Notes: generated by a model not told the origin, from the letters alone. DNA of 64,000 bases from Pedobacter cryoconitis (GCF_003259615.1 NZ_QLLR01000007.1:62001-126000); one strand, 5' to 3'. Numbered from the stretch's first letter, positions 26,266-39,308 are shown. A program made the numbers and translations.

Positions 26266-29200
26266 GACATCAATATTAGTCGTTACCACAGGTGTAGTTT
26301 GTGGGGTTGTACCCGGTTCTGCAGGAGTTACAGTTGCTGTATTCTGAAGGCTGGCTGTGGCAGTTGCAGGCAGGAACCCTGTGACGCGGATAGTTACCGT
26401 ATTGGTATTGCCCGCCGGAATATTAGCCGTTACACTTACATTATTTGTATTCGTGCCGGCAGCACCGGCAGTAATGGTAGCAGCTCCTCCAGGAGTTGCA
26501 ATCCATTTCACATTAGTCAGTGCTGCTGGTACCGCATCAGTAATTACTGTTCCCAGTGCATCACTGATACCAGTATTAACTGCTGTAATTATATACTCAA
26601 CTTCAGTTCCAGCAGTTGCATTGGCAGGGCCCGACTTAGTGATCTCAATTACCGGAATTCTGCTCACCACGGTGCTTACTGCAGAAGACTGAGGAAGGAC
26701 CCCGGGTTCTGCAGGCGTAGCCGTGGCCGTATTCACCAAAGGAGATACACTATTGTTTGACGGTACTTTACCGCTCACTGTGATGGTAATCGTGTTGCCA
26801 TTGCCAGCAGGAACATTAACTTTTAATGCAATATTACTGCCAGTACCACCAGTTGCCGGGGTGATAATGTTTGCCGTTCCGGCAGCAGTCGCCTGCCAGT
26901 TAATATCGGTAAGTGCAGCTGGAATATTATCGGCAATGTCCAAGTTAAGTGCATCACCAGTACCCTCATTATTTACAGTAATCAGGTAATTAATTGTTGC
27001 TCCCGCAGTTAAAGTTGCAGGGCCTGTTTTAACTATTTTAACCACAGGTTTTCTGCTTAGTGTAGTCACAACCGGAGTTGAGGTGACCGGATTCAGCGGA
27101 TCTTCAACTGCCGTTACTGTAGCAGTGTTTGTTATCGACCCGCTAAATGATGGGGCGACGGTTCCTTTGATTGCGATAATTAAAGCATCACCCGCAGCTA
27201 AATTGGCATTGGTTGCAATGGTATTGGAAGTGCCTGAACTTGCACCCGTAATTACAGTGTTCCCTGTTTGTGTAACAGACCACTGCTGAACGGTTACGTC
27301 CGGTTGAACAATATCTGTAATCGCAGCATTAAGCGCGGTACTAGGACCGCTATTGGTGACACGGATTTCGTAATTGATTTCCTCACCTGCCAGTAAAGTA
27401 GCCGGGCCGCTTTTGGTAATCGCCAGGTTAACTACTGGTTTGACTACAGTGGTAACCGCAGAGGTTACCGGAGTAACACCAGGTTCAGCTGGAGTTGCCG
27501 TTGCCGTATTGGTCAGGCTGTTGGTATAAGCCGGGTCAATATCACCGGTAATGGTCACGCTGATTGTACCACCCACCGGAACATTGACATTTGCAGTTAC
27601 CTGATTACTGGTGCCGTCAGCACCGGAGTTGATCACCGCACCGCCACTGGCAATGGTTGCCCATTGTACATTTTTGACAGCAGGGTCAACCGCATCTGTG
27701 ATCACCGTACCCGTCGCATCAGATGGGCCTGCATTGGTCAGGTTCAAAGTATAAGTTATTTTTTCTCCACCAGCTGCAGTTGCAGGGCCTGATTTTACCA
27801 GAACCAGGCCAGGAGTTTTAGTTAACGTTGTTGTGACTTCATTAGAAGTTACCGCCGGGTTACCCGGTTCGGTGACAGTTACTGAATTCAAAAGATCAGC
27901 TGTTGCTGAAGAAGGAATGTCGCCGGTTATGGTAATTAACACCCTGGCATTTCCTGTGCCTGGAATCGCGGCCACTACACTTAAGAGCGGGCCATTTCCA
28001 GTAGCACCTGAAGTAATCGTAGCACCATCACTACCAGCAGCAGTCCATTTCACATTTTGTAAAATAGGAGGTATCGCATCAGTGATCGCTGCCGCCAGCG
28101 CATTACTAGGCCCTGTGTTGGTTACCTCGATTGTGTAAGCAATAGGAAGACCTGCACTTGTTGATGCTGGCCCCGACTTGCGGATATTCAAGGCAGTAAC
28201 TTTGCTGACAACCGTACTTACTGTTGGTGAAACTACCGGTGGATTTACACCAATCTGTGCCTGCGCGGTATTGGTAAATGTACCCGTGAAAGCAGGGTCA
28301 ACTGTTCCGGTTACATCGATAGTAATGATATTATCAGCGCCTTGCGGAATGTTGGCCGTAACTGCAGGATTTATCATTATTCCTGTAGCAGGGGCAGAGG
28401 TAATTGCGGCAGTGCCTGAACTTGTAGCTGTCCATTTATAATTCAGTAATTGTGGAGGGATCGCATCAGTAATATTCACTCCGGCTGCATCACTCGGTCC
28501 ATTATTGCTCACCTGAATTATATAATGTATCTGCTCACCGGCAAAAGCGGTCTGAGGACCACTTTTCGATACCTGTAAAGTTGGATTATTAGTGATTGCT
28601 GTGGAAACAGCTGAAGTGTTATTAGCCAGATTATAGTCAGTTAAACCTGCGGTCGTTAAATTAACTGTCGCCGTATTAATAATATTACCTGCAGCAGTGG
28701 CAGCAGGTATTTTCCCATTTACAGTAATCAGTATATAGTTACCGGCACCTGCATCGATCCCGCCCGTTAAGGTGATTGCATTAGTTGTGCCTGTTAAACT
28801 ACCATTGACTACTGCATTGCCGATCACAGTTGCTGTCCAGTTGCTGACTACAACTTCTGGTGGTACATTGTCCTGAATGGATAGGCTGGAAACATCATTC
28901 GGGCCATTGTTCAATACTTTTACTGTGTAAGTGATATTTTCACCAGCAGCTATTGTTGCAGGCCCCTGTTTCTCTATCCTGAGATCCATTGATTTATTAA
29001 CAGAAGTAGTTACAGAACTTGATCTGACACCCCCTGAAGTCACTGTGATTGTATTTATAAATTGTGTATGTCCTTTATCAACTACAATACCATTGACTGT
29101 GATCTGGATTGTATTGGCCGGACCCGCCGAGATATTACCAGTTGTATTGATTGTATTGGTAGTCCCGCTTTGTGTTCCGGTGATTTGTGCGCTGCCTACT

Positions 29201-32200
29201 GCCGAAGCTGTCCAGCTGGTCACTTGTATATCATCAGGTATTGGGTCCTCAATCAAAGCATTTACGATGTCCCCTGCTCCGGTATTACTGATTATCATAG
29301 TATAAGTAATCGGATCACCAATATTAGCAGTTGCAGGTCCTGATTTTGATACGTTGAAATCAGGTGTGTTCGTGATTTTAGTGACTATTGCTGATGAATT
29401 ATTACTTATTTCCGGATCAGGGACAATTGTACTTGTTATCGTTGCGGTATTCGAAATCGTAGCATTATTGATTAATGAAGGATTTGCTGTTCCTGTAATA
29501 ACGATCTCAACAACGCCGGTTCCTGATGGAATATCTGCTGTGGCAGCTACGTTTCCGGTTCCTGAAGGTGCAGTGGAAATAATAGCACCTCCACTGGCAG
29601 TTGCTGTCCAGCTTGGATCTAGTATCTCAGGTGGAATAGCATCTTGAATATTAACCGCTAAGGCTGTGCTTGGTCCGGCGTTTGTAATCCGCAAATTATA
29701 TTGTATCAGCTGACCAGCCCCGGCATCTGCAGGACCTGATTTTACAATTCTGACATTTGCCGATCTGGTTGTATTGGTAACTACTGTGCTTGTCGCAGGT
29801 GTTGGATCCGTTACCCCAGCTGGTGGTGTAGCGGTGGCCGTATTGGTTACACCTGGCCCGGTGAATAATGGATCAAGTGTGCCATTTATTGTAATTAGCA
29901 AGGCATCCGTTCCATTTGCTTTCAAAGTAGCCAGAAGTGATACATTGCCTGTACCGTTATTGATGTTTGCCGCAGCAGTACCACTGGAAGTGACGCTCCA
30001 GACCGGATTTAAAATGCTCGCAGGAATTGCATCTGTTACTTGTGCTCCTGTAACATCACCAGGACCAGCATTGCTTACACTAATTGTATAATTGACTGGC
30101 TGGCCAGCGACACTACTGGCTGGACCAGATTTTAAAATCTGCAGATCAGATTTTTTGGTTACTGTAGTTGTTACTACATTAGAGGAAACTGCATTATTCC
30201 CGGTTTCTGCAGGAGTTACAATTGCTGTATTACTAAAAGAAGTACCCGTAAAACCAGCACTAAGAGTGCCGTTAATTCTGACGTTGATATGGTTATCAAT
30301 ACCCGCCTGAACATTTCCTGTTACTGATAAATTATTACCAGTTCCTGTATTGCCAGCTGAGATTGTTGCCGCCCCGGATGTAGTTGCAGTCCAGTTTACG
30401 TTAGTCAATCCTGATGGAATCTGATCTGTAATTATTGCATTAACTGCATTACCCGGACCATTGTTTGAAATAACCAGGTTGTAAACTACCTGTTCGCCGG
30501 CATTGACTGTGGCCGGCCCGGATTTACTGATCGCCAGTGAATTTTTATTGCTGATTTTTGTACTTACAGTATTAGATGATACTGGTGAGATACCAGGCTC
30601 AGCAGGAGTTGCTATTGCGGTATTGTTAATGGTTGTATTAGGCTGACCTGCACTTAACGATCCTGAAACAGTGAGCTGAATTTGGTTGCTGGTGCCAGCA
30701 TTCAGATTACCAGTTACACTAATTGTGTTGCCGGTTCCTGTCAAACCTGTAGTTACTGTTGATGTTCCAGATGGAGTTGCTTTCCAGCTTACGCCCGTCA
30801 ATTCTGCTGGTACAGCATCGGTAATGACTAATGCTGTAGCATTAGAAGGGCCACTGTTTACCACATTAATAACATAAGAAACAGTTTCACCCGCATATGC
30901 AGTTGCTGGTCCCGTTTTAGTTATAGATACTGATGGTGTTTTTGTGATCGTTGTAATTACCGGCCCTGCAGTTTTAGGTACAGCACCTGTTTCAGCAGGA
31001 GTAACTGTAGCACTGTTACTGATATTGGAAGTGGTTGCAGGATTAACCGTTCCTGAAATAGTGATCAGGATCTCATCTGCAGAATTTCCGCCAATATTGC
31101 CTGTTACACTTAATGCAGATCCGCTGCCAGCAGCACCAGTTGTAACTGTTGCTGTTCCGGTAGTTGAGGTTATCCAGCTTGGATTTAGGATACTGGAAGG
31201 AATAGCGTCAGTAATAACTGAAGCTGTGGCATTTGCCTGGCTGATATTTTTAACTGAAATGGTATAAGTAATGGCCTGACCTGCACTTAAAGTTGCTGGC
31301 CCATTTTTTTGTATGGCTAATACCGGTATACGGGTTACGTTTGTGGTCGAGGTAGCAGATGCAGGTGTGGTTCCGGCTTCTGCAGGAGTTACTGTTGCTG
31401 TATTCGTGAGCGGGCCGCTAAAACCAGCACCAACCTTACCAGTAACGACAATAGTAATGTGGTTCCCAGAGCCGCTGGCGACATTTCCATTCAGGTTAAT
31501 CGTGTTTCCAGTTCCTGTTAAAGCCCCGGTAACTTGTGCATCACCAGTAGTGGAGGCAGTCCAGCTGACTCCACTTACAGTTGCCGGTACAAGGTCACTG
31601 ATCGCCAGGTTAAGTGCATCCGATGCACTGTTATTGGAGACGATGACAGTGTAGGTAATTGTTTCTCCTGCATTGATAGATGAAGGGCCGCTTTTGGTAA
31701 TTGACAGGGCCGGTGTTCTGCTGGCAATTGTATTTACGGTAGAAGTAGGTGATGGGCTGTTCGGTTCTGTTGCTGTTACCGAAGCCGTATTGGAGATCGA
31801 ACCATTAAAAGCGGGATTAGCTTTGCCTGTAATGGTGAAGATGATCTTATTTCCTGCACCTGCTGGAATGTTAGCTGTTGCAGCTAATGTATTTCCTGTT
31901 CCTGTCGCACCAGTTGAAATAGAAGCAGTGCCTTGTACTACCGAAGTCCATGTCGTGTTTAAAACACTGGCGGGTACAGCATCCTGTATATGTGCATTTA
32001 ATGCGTCACTTGGGCCAGCATTACCAACCTCAACTGTATAGGTAATACTACTTCCCGAGTTGACCGTTGGGGTAACGCTTTTAACTATTGTCAGTCCTGA
32101 ATTAGCACTCAGCGTCGTATTTACTGGTGTTGAGGTTACAGGGGCCGTGCCTGATTCTGATGGAGTAGCTGTAGCTGTGTTGGTAATCGTACCAGAGGCA

Positions 32201-35200
32201 TTTGGATTTATAGTTCCTGAAACGACCACTTTAATAGTACTGTTTGCTTCAAAATTACCTGAAACGGCGATGGTATTACCAGTTCCGGCAGCTCCCGAAT
32301 TAATCGTAGCAGTACCACCCGTTACTGTAGCCGTCCAGCTTACGCCAGTTATTGCAGCAGGAACAGCATCTTTAATTTGTGTATTTAAACTATTTGAAGG
32401 ACCTGTATTTTTAACGTTGATGGTATATACAATCGAATTACCAGCATTTGCAGTAGCCGGGCCGCTTTTGGTTACCGTAAATACAGGTAGTTTTTTAACA
32501 GTGGTTATTGCCTGTGCATTAACAGCTGTACTACCTGCTTCGGCAGGGGTAGCAGTTGCGGTATTGGTGATGTTCCCATTAAAAGAAGGATCTACGGTGC
32601 CTTTTACAATAATGACTACTTTATTGGAAGTTCCAGCTGAAATGCTGGCTGTAATATTTATTGTATTGCCTGTTCCGCTTGCACCAGTGGTCACTGTTGC
32701 AGCACCAATTAGCTGTGTTGTCCAACTTACGTTACTTAATGATGCAGGAACTATATCTGTAATTTGTGTACCGGCTGCATTACTCGGGCCATTATTTGAA
32801 ACATCTACCTGATAGGTAATCTGATTCCCTGCGGTAGCAGATGAAGGGCCTGTTTTAGTTATGACTATTCCGGATGTGCTGGTTACGTTGGCATTTACAG
32901 TAGAGTTACTTCCTGTTCCTGTAGGTTCAGCAGGTGTTACGGTGGCAGTATTGCTTATATTTCCTGTTGCCCCTGAATTCACTATGCCAGTAATTGTTAC
33001 CGATATGGTATTGGCTGCGCCAGCAGGAATATTCGCGGTGATACTTAAATTATTTCCAGTACCAGATGCGCCATTTGTAATTGTAGCTGCACCAGCGACA
33101 GTACTTGTCCAGCTAACGCCAGTTAATGCTGCTGGTATAATATCTGTAATACTTGCGCCTGCAGCATTACTGCTTCCTGTATTGGAAATATTCAAAGTAT
33201 AAGTTGCCGTATTACCAGCTGTTAAGCCTGCTGCGCCCATTTTGGTAATCGTTAGTACTGGTTTTGCTGTTAAATTAGTTGTGGTGGTTGAAGTATTATT
33301 ACCCGGTGTCGGGTCGGTTATACCGGTTGGCGGTGTCACAGTTGCAGTATTGCTTAATGAACCTGTTGCCGATACGGCTATTTTTCCGGTGATGGTTAAT
33401 GTCGTAGACTGTCCGCTGGCTAAAGTTAAGCCAGTCCAGTTCCCATTGGAGCTGGTATAAGTTCCGCTGGCAGCCGCGTAGGTATTCGCAGTAAACCCGG
33501 CAGGTAAATTGTCAGTTAGCTGCAGTACATCGGTAGTTAATAAAGTACTCGGGCCATTATTGGTTAAAGTGATGGTATAAGTCAAAGTCTCACCCGGTAT
33601 ACCTGTAGCGGGGCTTGCGGTTTTATTAACTCCAAAGTCTATCGTACGGTTGATATTTGTATTATCTGTATCCGTATTGTTTGCAGGTGTGGGATCAGTT
33701 ACACCTGCAGGTGGGGTAACAGTAACCGTATTGCTAATTGAACTGGTAGCAGTTGCCGCCAGTGTACCGGTAATGGTCAAAGTCGCGTTTTGTCCATTAA
33801 TTAAGGTTAAGCCAGACCAGTTGCCATTTGAGCTGGTATAAGTTCCCGCGCTTGTTGTAAAGGCTGTGGCGGTAAATTCTGCCGGGAGATTATCTGTTAT
33901 TTTTACTATATCAGTGGCAAGTAAAGAACCTGTACCATGATTGGATAAAGTAATCGTATAGTTTAATGGCTGACCGGCCACAGCAGGTTTAGGTGCAGCA
34001 GTTTTGGCTATTCCCAGGTCAATGACGCGGCTGACAGGTGTCGTAATAGTTGCTATATTATTAGCTGTATTTGGATCAGTGATACCTGCTGGTACAGTGA
34101 CCGATACCGTATTATTTAAAGAACCAGTGGCATTAGCAGCTACTGTTCCGGCAATAGTCAGCGTTATTGATTGCCCGCTTGCCAATGTTAATCCTGTCCA
34201 ATTTCCATTCGTGCTGGTATAATTACCCATGCCAGCTGTATAAGTTGAAGCTGTAAACCCAGTTGGCAGATTATCCAGCACATTGATTACATCACTCGCA
34301 ACCAATGTACTCGGACCGCTATTAGTTAAAGTGATGGTGTAGGTTAAAGCTTGTCCAGTTACGGCTGTGGCTGGTGAAGCTGTTTTGCTTACACCTAAAT
34401 CAATAACTCTTGTTGTATTGATCGTATTGGTTGCTGTATTATTTGTCAGATCAGGATCTGTTATATCCAAAGGACTGGTTACCACAGCAGTATTGGTTAA
34501 GGTGCCAGTGGCCGCTGTTGCAGAAAATGTTCCGGTAATTACCAGGGTTGTTGATTGCCCGCTGGCTAAAGTTAATCCTGTCCAGTTTCCATTCGAACTC
34601 GTGTAGGTACCTGTAGCCGGTGTAAATGCTGTTGGAGTAAATCCAGCAGGTAAATTATCAACAACTTTGACAATATCTGTAACCAGTAAACTGCTCACTC
34701 CATTGTTTTTTAACGTTAGCGTATAAGTTAATGCCTGACCAGCTGCTACAGATGACGGATTCGCTGTTTTTGTTAAGCTAAAATCTATCTGTCTGGTAAC
34801 AGGTGTAGTTTCTGTTGCCGAATTGTTAGCTGGTACTTTATCATTCGTGCCAATTGGTGCAACTACGCTGACCGTATTACTTAAAGTTCCGGTTACTGTT
34901 GGGGCAACTGTTCCTGCAATAATCAATGTTGTGCTCTGGCCATTATCTAACGTTAATCCGGTCCATTCGCCAGTAGTCTTATTAAAAGTTCCTTTTCCGG
35001 CTGTATAGCTTGTGGCCGTAAAACCAGCCGGTAAGTTATCAGTTAACGTTACAATATCAGCAGCAAGCAGACTGCCCGGCCCACTATTGGTCAGTGTAAT
35101 TGTATAGGTTAATGTCTGGCCTGCAATTACAGGTTTTGGACTGGACGTTTTTGTTACGCTCAAGTCAATGTCTCTGTTGACAGGAGTGACCACTGTTGAG

Positions 35201-37452
35201 GAATTGTTCGCCAGATTAATATCAATATTACCGGCCGGATTGGCCACTGTTGCTGTATTACTTAAGGACGCTGCTACAGTCGAAGCAACATTTCCGGTAA
35301 TTGTCAAAGTTGTACTTTGTCCTGAGGTTAAAGCTAATCCAGTCCAGCTCCCGTTACTGCTGGTATAAGTTCCGGTAGCAGGAGTGAAGGCTGTAGCTGT
35401 AAAACCCGCAGGCAGATTATCTGTAAGTGTAATAATATCGGTTGCCAGTACTGGACTTGGGCCGTTATTTTTGAGTGTAATCGTGTAAGTTAACGGCTGG
35501 CCTGCAGTAGCAGTTGTTGGAAGTACAGTTTTTATTATGCCTAAATCATATGAAGGCTGTATGAGGAGACTATAATCCTCGACTTCTCCATTAATGGCTG
35601 CTCCACCAGTTGTACTTGTTGTTAAATTACCAGTACTTAACCTCAGTCTTGCATAGGTAATTCCGGCGGTCAGATTACTGATACCTGTCCAGTTTAGTGT
35701 AGCAATAGTGGCACCATTCGGGACATTCACCACAACTCCTTCTGAAGGTTCAAAAATACCATTCTTGTTGAAATCTACCCAGCCCACTAAATTTGCTGTT
35801 GTTCCTGTTGTATTGGTAACCGGGACATTCAGCGTGTAGGTTGCAGATGCAGTTGTGAGCGTTGGTAAAGTCGTAAAACCGTCTTCATCCAGTCCATCTC
35901 CATTGGTTCCGTTTGCATCTGCTCCAGCAGCTACTGGCTGACCGTCTGGTTCTCCATCAATTGTTTTACCTATGATAATACGGTTATCTAAAACATGTCT
36001 GGGGCCATTATTGACTAGCAGTGTTCCGTAGCTAACAGGGGCATCTCCGAAATCTAATGGGATGATAGGCAAAGTATAATCTTCCACTTCACCATTACTA
36101 ATTACAGAGGAAGGTGTTGAGGTTGCTAATGCCGGGTTTGTTGAAATTCTGAAACGCGCATAAGTTTGTCCGGCTACCATGCCCGCCAGACCAGTCCAGT
36201 TTAATGTCGCTGTAGTTGCTCCGGGAACAATTGTTGCAGAGGTTCCCTCAGATGCCTCAAAAGTCCCATTCCGGTTAAAATCTATCCAGCCAACGAGGAT
36301 GGCATTTGCTGCACCAGTATTTGCAACAGTTGCTGTTACACTGTAGGAAGTGGCATTAACTGCTAATGGAGCAAAACTGGCTATTCCATCTTCGTCATTT
36401 TCTCCATTTTTATTATCAGCGTCAGCGTTTGTGCCCAATACAAAAGTAGCAGGATCAAAATCACCTGATATTAGCCCTAATCTTGGGGTTTGAGGTTTAT
36501 CTACAGTACCTGCATTAATTAATTGGGTGCCAGCTGGTGGATTTGCAATATAAACAGGATTAGATGATCCCGGAGTTGGATTGTCTCCTCCACTTAAGAC
36601 CGGAGTTAAGGTGTGAGATGGCGAACCATAAGTCGCGGGTGCGTCACCGGCTTCAGAATAAGCCATTACACCCAGAGCCATTCCAGTTAATCCTCCTGCT
36701 TCGATATGTGCATTGATAGTTAGTGGCGCGACCAGGCTCGTTAAAGTTTTTTGTGTGTATAACAATGCCGCATTCTGATTACATTGTAGTCTGACTGTTT
36801 GATCAGCAGCTGAAAATGTGATACGTCTGCCGTCTCCTGGATTAGGCTGGTCTGCTGAATTGTCTACAAAGGTTTCCAGTAATTTCCATTTATCTCCATT
36901 CGTATTGCCCTGTGTATATTCTGCAGGTGCATCTGATTCTGCGTTTCCAAAAACCAGTCCTATATCTGCAGGTTGACCATTTACGCTGGCATAACTACGG
37001 ATTCTAAAATCAGCATCTACTCCATTTTGATTAGTTCTGATTGCATTCACAAGGGTATTACTTGCGCCGATTCCTCCAATATTATAAAGCCGGTTCAGCC
37101 TGTCTTCTCCGTAGGCTCCTGATATGTAGGGGATTAGTCTTGATGCGCTGTTGTTGCCTCCACTGAAAACCACCTGGTCAATAATTACTGTGACTGTAAT
37201 CCCTGTAACAGTAAATGTAAATGTTTTGCTGTCACCGGTGGCCATATTCAATGCGTTGAAGTTTAGCCAATAAATGTTATTTCGGTATTTTCCAGTTCCC
37301 CCTGTCGCTTGTACCTGTGCTGAAGTGTGATTAGATAATAATCCCAGCGCTAATACGAGGCATAAAATCAAAGAATAACTGAATTTGATTTTTTTGATCA
37401 GACAGCGCAGGTACTGATAGAATGGGGAGTTCTTAGTATAGGATAGTATCAT
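24988..37452 (-). CDS. giant repetitive adhesin with type IX type-B sorting domain (4154 aa)
   Basis: Very large surface protein. Residues 1-46: long signal peptide (hydrophobic 25-40, ending TSAQ). About 47-270: a beta-rich region that resembles CshA-type non-repeat domains. About 275-630: two GEVED domains, each ending NGEVEDY, with a calcium-like [14 protein letters not shown]. About 633-1397: six DUF11 repeats. About 1398-3729: eighteen repeats of a second DUF11-like type. About 3730-3968: two related repeats (DUF7507-like). About 3969-4063: an Ig-like domain with DILANDN and [17 protein letters not shown]. About 4064-4154: the type-B gliding-associated sorting domain starting [17 protein letters not shown]. 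Export by the type IX system and surface anchoring follow from this end and from the PorP/SprF gene 54 bases downstream. The role is probably adhesion or gliding-like movement. Confidence 0.95.
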   Translation of the reverse strand: MILSYTKNSPFYQYLRCLIKKIKFSYSLILCLVLALGLLSNHTSAQVQATGGTGKYRNNIYWLNFNALNMATGDSKTFTFTVTGITVTVIIDQVVFSGGNNSASRLIPYISGAYGEDRLNRLYNIGGIGASNTLVNAIRTNQNGVDADFRIRSYASVNGQPADIGLVFGNAESDAPAEYTQGNTNGDKWKLLETFVDNSADQPNPGDGRRITFSAADQTVRLQCNQNAALLYTQKTLTSLVAPLTINAHIEAGGLTGMALGVMAYSEAGDAPATYGSPSHTLTPVLSGGDNPTPGSSNPVYIANPPAGTQLINAGTVDKPQTPRLGLISGDFDPATFVLGTNADADNKNGENDEDGIASFAPLAVNATSYSVTATVANTGAANAILVGWIDFNRNGTFEASEGTSATIVPGATTATLNWTGLAGMVAGQTYARFRISTNPALATSTPSSVISNGEVEDYTLPIIPLDFGDAPVSYGTLLVNNGPRHVLDNRIIIGKTIDGEPDGQPVAAGADANGTNGDGLDEDGFTTLPTLTTASATYTLNVPVTNTTGTTANLVGWVDFNKNGIFEPSEGVVVNVPNGATIATLNWTGISNLTAGITYARLRLSTGNLTTSTTGGAAINGEVEDYSLLIQPSYDLGIIKTVLPTTATAGQPLTYTITLKNNGPSPVLATDIITLTDNLPAGFTATAFTPATGTYTSSNGSWTGLALTSGQSTTLTITGNVASTVAASLSNTATVANPAGNIDINLANNSSTVVTPVNRDIDLSVTKTSSPKPVIAGQTLTYTITLTNSGPGSLLAADIVTLTDNLPAGFTATSYTAGKGTFNKTTGEWTGLTLDNGQSTTLIIAGTVAPTVTGTLSNTVSVVAPIGTNDKVPANNSATETTPVTRQIDFSLTKTANPSSVAAGQALTYTLTLKNNGVSSLLVTDIVKVVDNLPAGFTPTAFTPATGTYTSSNGNWTGLTLASGQSTTLVITGTFSATAATGTLTNTAVVTSPLDITDPDLTNNTATNTINTTRVIDLGVSKTASPATAVTGQALTYTITLTNSGPSTLVASDVINVLDNLPTGFTASTYTAGMGNYTSTNGNWTGLTLASGQSITLTIAGTVAANATGSLNNTVSVTVPAGITDPNTANNIATITTPVSRVIDLGIAKTAAPKPAVAGQPLNYTITLSNHGTGSLLATDIVKITDNLPAEFTATAFTTSAGTYTSSNGNWSGLTLINGQNATLTITGTLAATATSSISNTVTVTPPAGVTDPTPANNTDTDNTNINRTIDFGVNKTASPATGIPGETLTYTITLTNNGPSTLLTTDVLQLTDNLPAGFTANTYAAASGTYTSSNGNWTGLTLASGQSTTLTITGKIAVSATGSLSNTATVTPPTGITDPTPGNNTSTTTTNLTAKPVLTITKMGAAGLTAGNTATYTLNISNTGSSNAAGASITDIIPAALTGVSWTSTVAGAATITNGASGTGNNLSITANIPAGAANTISVTITGIVNSGATGNISNTATVTPAEPTGTGSNSTVNANVTSTSGIVITKTGPSSATAGNQITYQVDVSNNGPSNAAGTQITDIVPASLSNVSWTTQLIGAATVTTGASGTGNTINITASISAGTSNKVVIIVKGTVDPSFNGNITNTATATPAEAGSTAVNAQAITTVKKLPVFTVTKSGPATANAGNSIVYTINVKNTGPSNSLNTQIKDAVPAAITGVSWTATVTGGTATINSGAAGTGNTIAVSGNFEANSTIKVVVSGTINPNASGTITNTATATPSESGTAPVTSTPVNTTLSANSGLTIVKSVTPTVNSGSSITYTVEVGNAGPSDALNAHIQDAVPASVLNTTWTSVVQGTASISTGATGTGNTLAATANIPAGAGNKIIFTITGKANPAFNGSISNTASVTATEPNSPSPTSTVNTIASRTPALSITKSGPSSINAGETITYTVIVSNNSASDALNLAISDLVPATVSGVSWTASTTGDAQVTGALTGTGNTINLNGNVASGSGNHITIVVTGKVGAGFSGPLTNTATVTPAEAGTTPASATSTTNVTRIPVLAIQKNGPATLSAGQAITYTISVKNISQANATASVITDAIPSSILNPSWITSTTGTATVTTGAAGSGSALSVTGNIGGNSADEILITISGTVNPATTSNISNSATVTPAETGAVPKTAGPVITTITKTPSVSITKTGPATAYAGETVSYVINVVNSGPSNATALVITDAVPAELTGVSWKATPSGTSTVTTGLTGTGNTISVTGNLNAGTSNQIQLTVSGSLSAGQPNTTINNTAIATPAEPGISPVSSNTVSTKISNKNSLAISKSGPATVNAGEQVVYNLVISNNGPGNAVNAIITDQIPSGLTNVNWTATTSGAATISAGNTGTGNNLSVTGNVQAGIDNHINVRINGTLSAGFTGTSFSNTAIVTPAETGNNAVSSNVVTTTVTKKSDLQILKSGPASSVAGQPVNYTISVSNAGPGDVTGAQVTDAIPASILNPVWSVTSSGTAAANINNGTGNVSLLATLKANGTDALLITINGTLDPLFTGPGVTNTATATPPAGVTDPTPATSTVVTNTTRSANVRIVKSGPADAGAGQLIQYNLRITNAGPSTALAVNIQDAIPPEILDPSWTATASGGAIISTAPSGTGNVAATADIPSGTGVVEIVITGTANPSLINNATISNTATITSTIVPDPEISNNSSAIVTKITNTPDFNVSKSGPATANIGDPITYTMIISNTGAGDIVNALIEDPIPDDIQVTSWTASAVGSAQITGTQSGTTNTINTTGNISAGPANTIQITVNGIVVDKGHTQFINTITVTSGGVRSSSVTTSVNKSMDLRIEKQGPATIAAGENITYTVKVLNNGPNDVSSLSIQDNVPPEVVVSNWTATVIGNAVVNGSLTGTTNAITLTGGIDAGAGNYILITVNGKIPAATAAGNIINTATVNLTTAGLTDYNLANNTSAVSTAITNNPTLQVSKSGPQTAFAGEQIHYIIQVSNNGPSDAAGVNITDAIPPQLLNYKWTATSSGTAAITSAPATGIMINPAVTANIPQGADNIITIDVTGTVDPAFTGTFTNTAQAQIGVNPPVVSPTVSTVVSKVTALNIRKSGPASTSAGLPIAYTIEVTNTGPSNALAAAITDAIPPILQNVKWTAAGSDGATITSGATGNGPLLSVVAAIPGTGNARVLITITGDIPSSATADLLNSVTVTEPGNPAVTSNEVTTTLTKTPGLVLVKSGPATAAGGEKITYTLNLTNAGPSDATGTVITDAVDPAVKNVQWATIASGGAVINSGADGTSNQVTANVNVPVGGTISVTITGDIDPAYTNSLTNTATATPAEPGVTPVTSAVTTVVKPVVNLAITKSGPATLLAGEEINYEIRVTNSGPSTALNAAITDIVQPDVTVQQWSVTQTGNTVITGASSGTSNTIATNANLAAGDALIIAIKGTVAPSFSGSITNTATVTAVEDPLNPVTSTPVVTTLSRKPVVKIVKTGPATLTAGATINYLITVNNEGTGDALNLDIADNIPAALTDINWQATAAGTANIITPATGGTGSNIALKVNVPAGNGNTITITVSGKVPSNNSVSPLVNTATATPAEPGVLPQSSAVSTVVSRIPVIEITKSGPANATAGTEVEYIITAVNTGISDALGTVITDAVPAALTNVKWIATPGGAATITAGAAGTNTNNVSVTANIPAGNTNTVTIRVTGFLPATATASLQNTATVTPAEPGTTPQTTPVVTTNIDVVIPGNPAMTLTKVANNTGTKAGDVITYTIVATNTGNVILSNVVVRDPGADAGSIIPLSIQSIAPGASATVTAKHTLTQSDVDLGTYSNQAGATGTDPSGNPVDKPKSDDPDTPAPDDATVIVIGAKPTITLLKTGVFSGNQITYTFTVKNTGSITLNPVTFSDAKLGINNRTIDVSGGLVPGATVSATEVYTLTQADKDAGKVTNTATAKAKTPAGADVTAISGTDGTNNTPTVIVVDKSPVAIDDKAEAKANTTIVIDILANDNPGNSSFDKATVVIITQPLHGKVIVNSDGTVSYTPDPGYSGPDNFTYQVKDKFGYLTNVAAVAITLNFFEINIPNLFTPNGDGTNDVFEIRGLNQYGDNELSIVNRWGNEVFRQKNYQNNWSGEGLNEGTYYYLLRVKPKGGNTEWQVFKGYITLIRTFKK
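26266..33262 (-). repeat. eighteen tandem DUF11-like repeats (type B) inside the adhesin gene
   Basis: Eighteen repeats averaging 129-130 residues. The typical unit is (L)[18 protein letters not shown], then VxNxGPSNA, ITDAVPAxLxNVSWTA, a GTGN turn, ITITVxG and [11 protein letters not shown]. It differs from type A by the W-T-A segment after the DAVPA motif and by the PAEPG linker. Copies are diverged at DNA level. Count and edges were read by eye. Confidence 0.85.
33263..35556 (-). repeat. six tandem DUF11 repeats (type A) inside the adhesin gene
   Basis: Six protein repeats of about 127 residues each. Each has the pattern (V)[11 protein letters not shown], then [40 protein letters not shown] and SNTVSVT. 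The copies are related but clearly different at DNA level, so the array is old rather than recently amplified. Boundaries are read by eye and are good to within a few codons. Confidence 0.85.
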
Positions 37453-38148
37453 AGAAATGTGGATTGGGCGTTAACGATTTTATATAAAGAAGAATAGTTC
37501 TGTCCCAATTAGTCAGGTATAGCCAGCTAATAGGAGATATTAATCTTCAAGTATTAAAAGAAAAATTATAAAAGGAAATGGTCTTTGTAGCAGACGTGAT
37601 GAACCAGGCCTTTTCTGGTTGTAGTTTAAATGTAGAGTATAATCATAAGTAGATGGGTTGAGAGAGATATTCTTTGATGTTTGGTAAGATTTATAGAAAT
37701 CAGCGTATTGGATACTACTCAGTTGTTATTGTGGGGGTTTTTTGAAATCTTGTAGGTATATGAAAGCATATTCAGGATTTTTTCTGAAAGGTTTCTGGTA
37801 GAATAAGTGATTTAAAAATGACACTAGCGGAGAAGATGTAAGAACCTTACCATTTCTTAAAAGCAAAGAAATAATTTGAGTAAATATTTTTTTCATACTT
37901 TTTATAGCTTTAGATACTTTGTAGATTATAATAGCTTAGCAAGAAACTGACAAGCCTGTGCCAAGGCGAGCCTCAAGTAGTTTAATATCGGATTAGGTAA
38001 TAATAGTTAAAAAGCAATTTTTTAAAAAGTACGTTCATTTGTGTACTTTTTTTCGGACAAAATACTTGTCTATTTACTTTAAGGTCAAAAATTGTGCCGA
38101 TACTACGTTGAAATGCAGGTGTTTAGGTTATTGTTGGCTAAAGTTCAA

Positions 38149-38171
38149 CAAAAATAAGGTCCTTATTTTTG
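38149..38171. promoter_or_regulatory. perfect 23-base palindrome made of two divergent -7-like boxes
   Basis: An 11-base arm, CAAAAATAAGG, a single central T, and its exact complement CCTTATTTTTG. Each arm contains a TAnnTTTG element (TATTTTTG) pointing outward on its own strand. It could be an operator or a pair of start sites; no -33 element is clear on either side. Confidence 0.4.
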
Positions 38172-38313
38172 TCTGTCTTGAGTAAGTTTAACGTTTTAGC
38201 TAAAGATGAAATTTGTCGGATAATGACTGATAATCTCTTGTAATTTACTTGTGATTTTACATTAAGTTAAGCCAGTGAAATATGGTTTTTTTTGGCATGG
38301 CTATTTTAAAGCC

Positions 38314-38340
38314 TGAATTATTCCTAAATGGAATAATTCA
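38314..38340. other. short hairpin in the intergenic stretch
   Basis: A perfect 11-base stem, TGAATTATTCC / GGAATAATTCA, with a 5-base loop TAAAT. It is A/T-rich, has no gene on either side and no U-tract. The role is unknown. Confidence 0.4.
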
Positions 38341-38756
38341 ATTGAGATTTTTAAACTGGAGAAATTAAACGCTGGAATTGCGATTTTATGATTTCTATAA
38401 ATTATTATTTTCTAGTAATAATCATTTTTATTTACGGAGTTTTTTAATGTAAATAAATTTATATTTCTTTCAGCTGGTGAAATGGTAAGCTGTAATTTTG
38501 TCTGATTTTTTATTCACACCTTCTTTTTATAGCTGTAATTTGTGTTCAGTTTAATACAGTTTAGCAGGTGAAAATCAGGGTCAGTTTTCCATTTACAATT
38601 GAACGATATTCAGGTCTTTTTTTATGGAGAAAGGTATAATACGAATTGGATTTCAGTAGGCTGGAATACAAAAATCCTTCCGGAATTAACTGCAGGGATT
38701 TCTGTAAAGAGATAAGGATTTGAAGCAGCTATTGGTTTAATAAATCCTGCAATAAT

Positions 38757-39308
38757 TTATATTCTGATTATAAATTCATTTAGATATGATTTTAAAAAAA
38801 CAATAGGCCTATTGCTGTCTTCAGGTCTGAATTCTGGCCATAAATTATTAAACCCATTTAAAAATTGATTATCATAAGCTAATACATTGTCTCCTTCCTG
38901 TTTAAATACTACAAGGAACATGGCCAATTTGCCTTTATATTGGGGACAAGTTAAACGAAGGCTTTTGAATTTCTGAATTAATTCCGGATTCGGTCTGATA
39001 ATAGCTTTCAGCTCTGACGACATATTATTAGAAAAATACACAGTATCAATTTTCCCTTCACCATTGAATAAAACGGCGATGGACATCATATAAGAATGAC
39101 CTTTTTTTGTTTCATACAAAAGATTACGATCTGAATGTCTTGCAATAATATTCATTATTGGCCCGCGAATATCTAAGGGTTTAACAGGTTGATTTAGTTT
39201 AATATGGGTTTGAAGGGAATCCGGCTGGCCGATGATTTTACCTTTTTTCTGTGCAAAACAAAATGACCAGGCTGTCATTAATAGAATCGCTATTATTGAT
39301 TTCTTCAT
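38757..39308 (-). CDS. exported protein of unknown function (183 aa), accessory cassette
   Basis: A protein of 183 residues with a clear signal peptide (MKKSIIAILLMTAWSFCFAQ) cut after residue 19 or 20. The mature part holds ARHSDRNLLYETKKGHSYMM, then a strand-turn-strand piece VLFNGEGKIDTVYFSN that recalls TonB-C-like or lipoprotein beta folds, and one cysteine. I do not recognise a family. It is the last of four minus-strand genes behind the PAAR-like gene, so an exported protective (immunity) role or an accessory role is possible; that is inference. Confidence 0.72.
   Translation of the reverse strand: MKKSIIAILLMTAWSFCFAQKKGKIIGQPDSLQTHIKLNQPVKPLDIRGPIMNIIARHSDRNLLYETKKGHSYMMSIAVLFNGEGKIDTVYFSNNMSSELKAIIRPNPELIQKFKSLRLTCPQYKGKLAMFLVVFKQEGDNVLAYDNQFLNGFNNLWPEFRPEDSNRPIVFLKSYLNEFIIRI

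Larger units (their letters stand above)
37453..38756. other. 1.3-kb A/T-rich intergenic stretch without a convincing gene
   Basis: The stretch lies between the adhesin start and the end of the accessory cassette. No frame codes for a recognisable protein. It holds a 23-base palindrome (38149-38171), an 11-base stem hairpin (38314-38340) and a 13-base motif at 37944-37956 that recurs at 42755. The adhesin operon promoter must lie in its left part, but I find no exact TAnnTTTG box on the minus strand within the first 150 bases. Confidence 0.6.

Noticed and set aside
32060..32812. 250-codon plus-strand frame that looks like a hydrophobic protein
   Set aside because: It is the antisense of type-B repeats; the Val/Ala-rich look comes from complementing Thr/Asn/Ala codons.
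25508..35368. Many plus-strand open frames of 60-250 codons across the adhesin gene
   Set aside because: They are the complement of Thr/Ala/Val/Gly-rich repeats, repeat with the same period, and carry no start-site or domain logic. The adhesin frame explains them.
37726..37896. 56-codon minus-strand frame starting MKKIFTQIISLLLRNGKVLT
   Set aside because: It has an ATG and plausible start but no homology clue and no promoter, and it sits in A/T-rich DNA where a frame of this length arises by chance. Kept only as a weak candidate.
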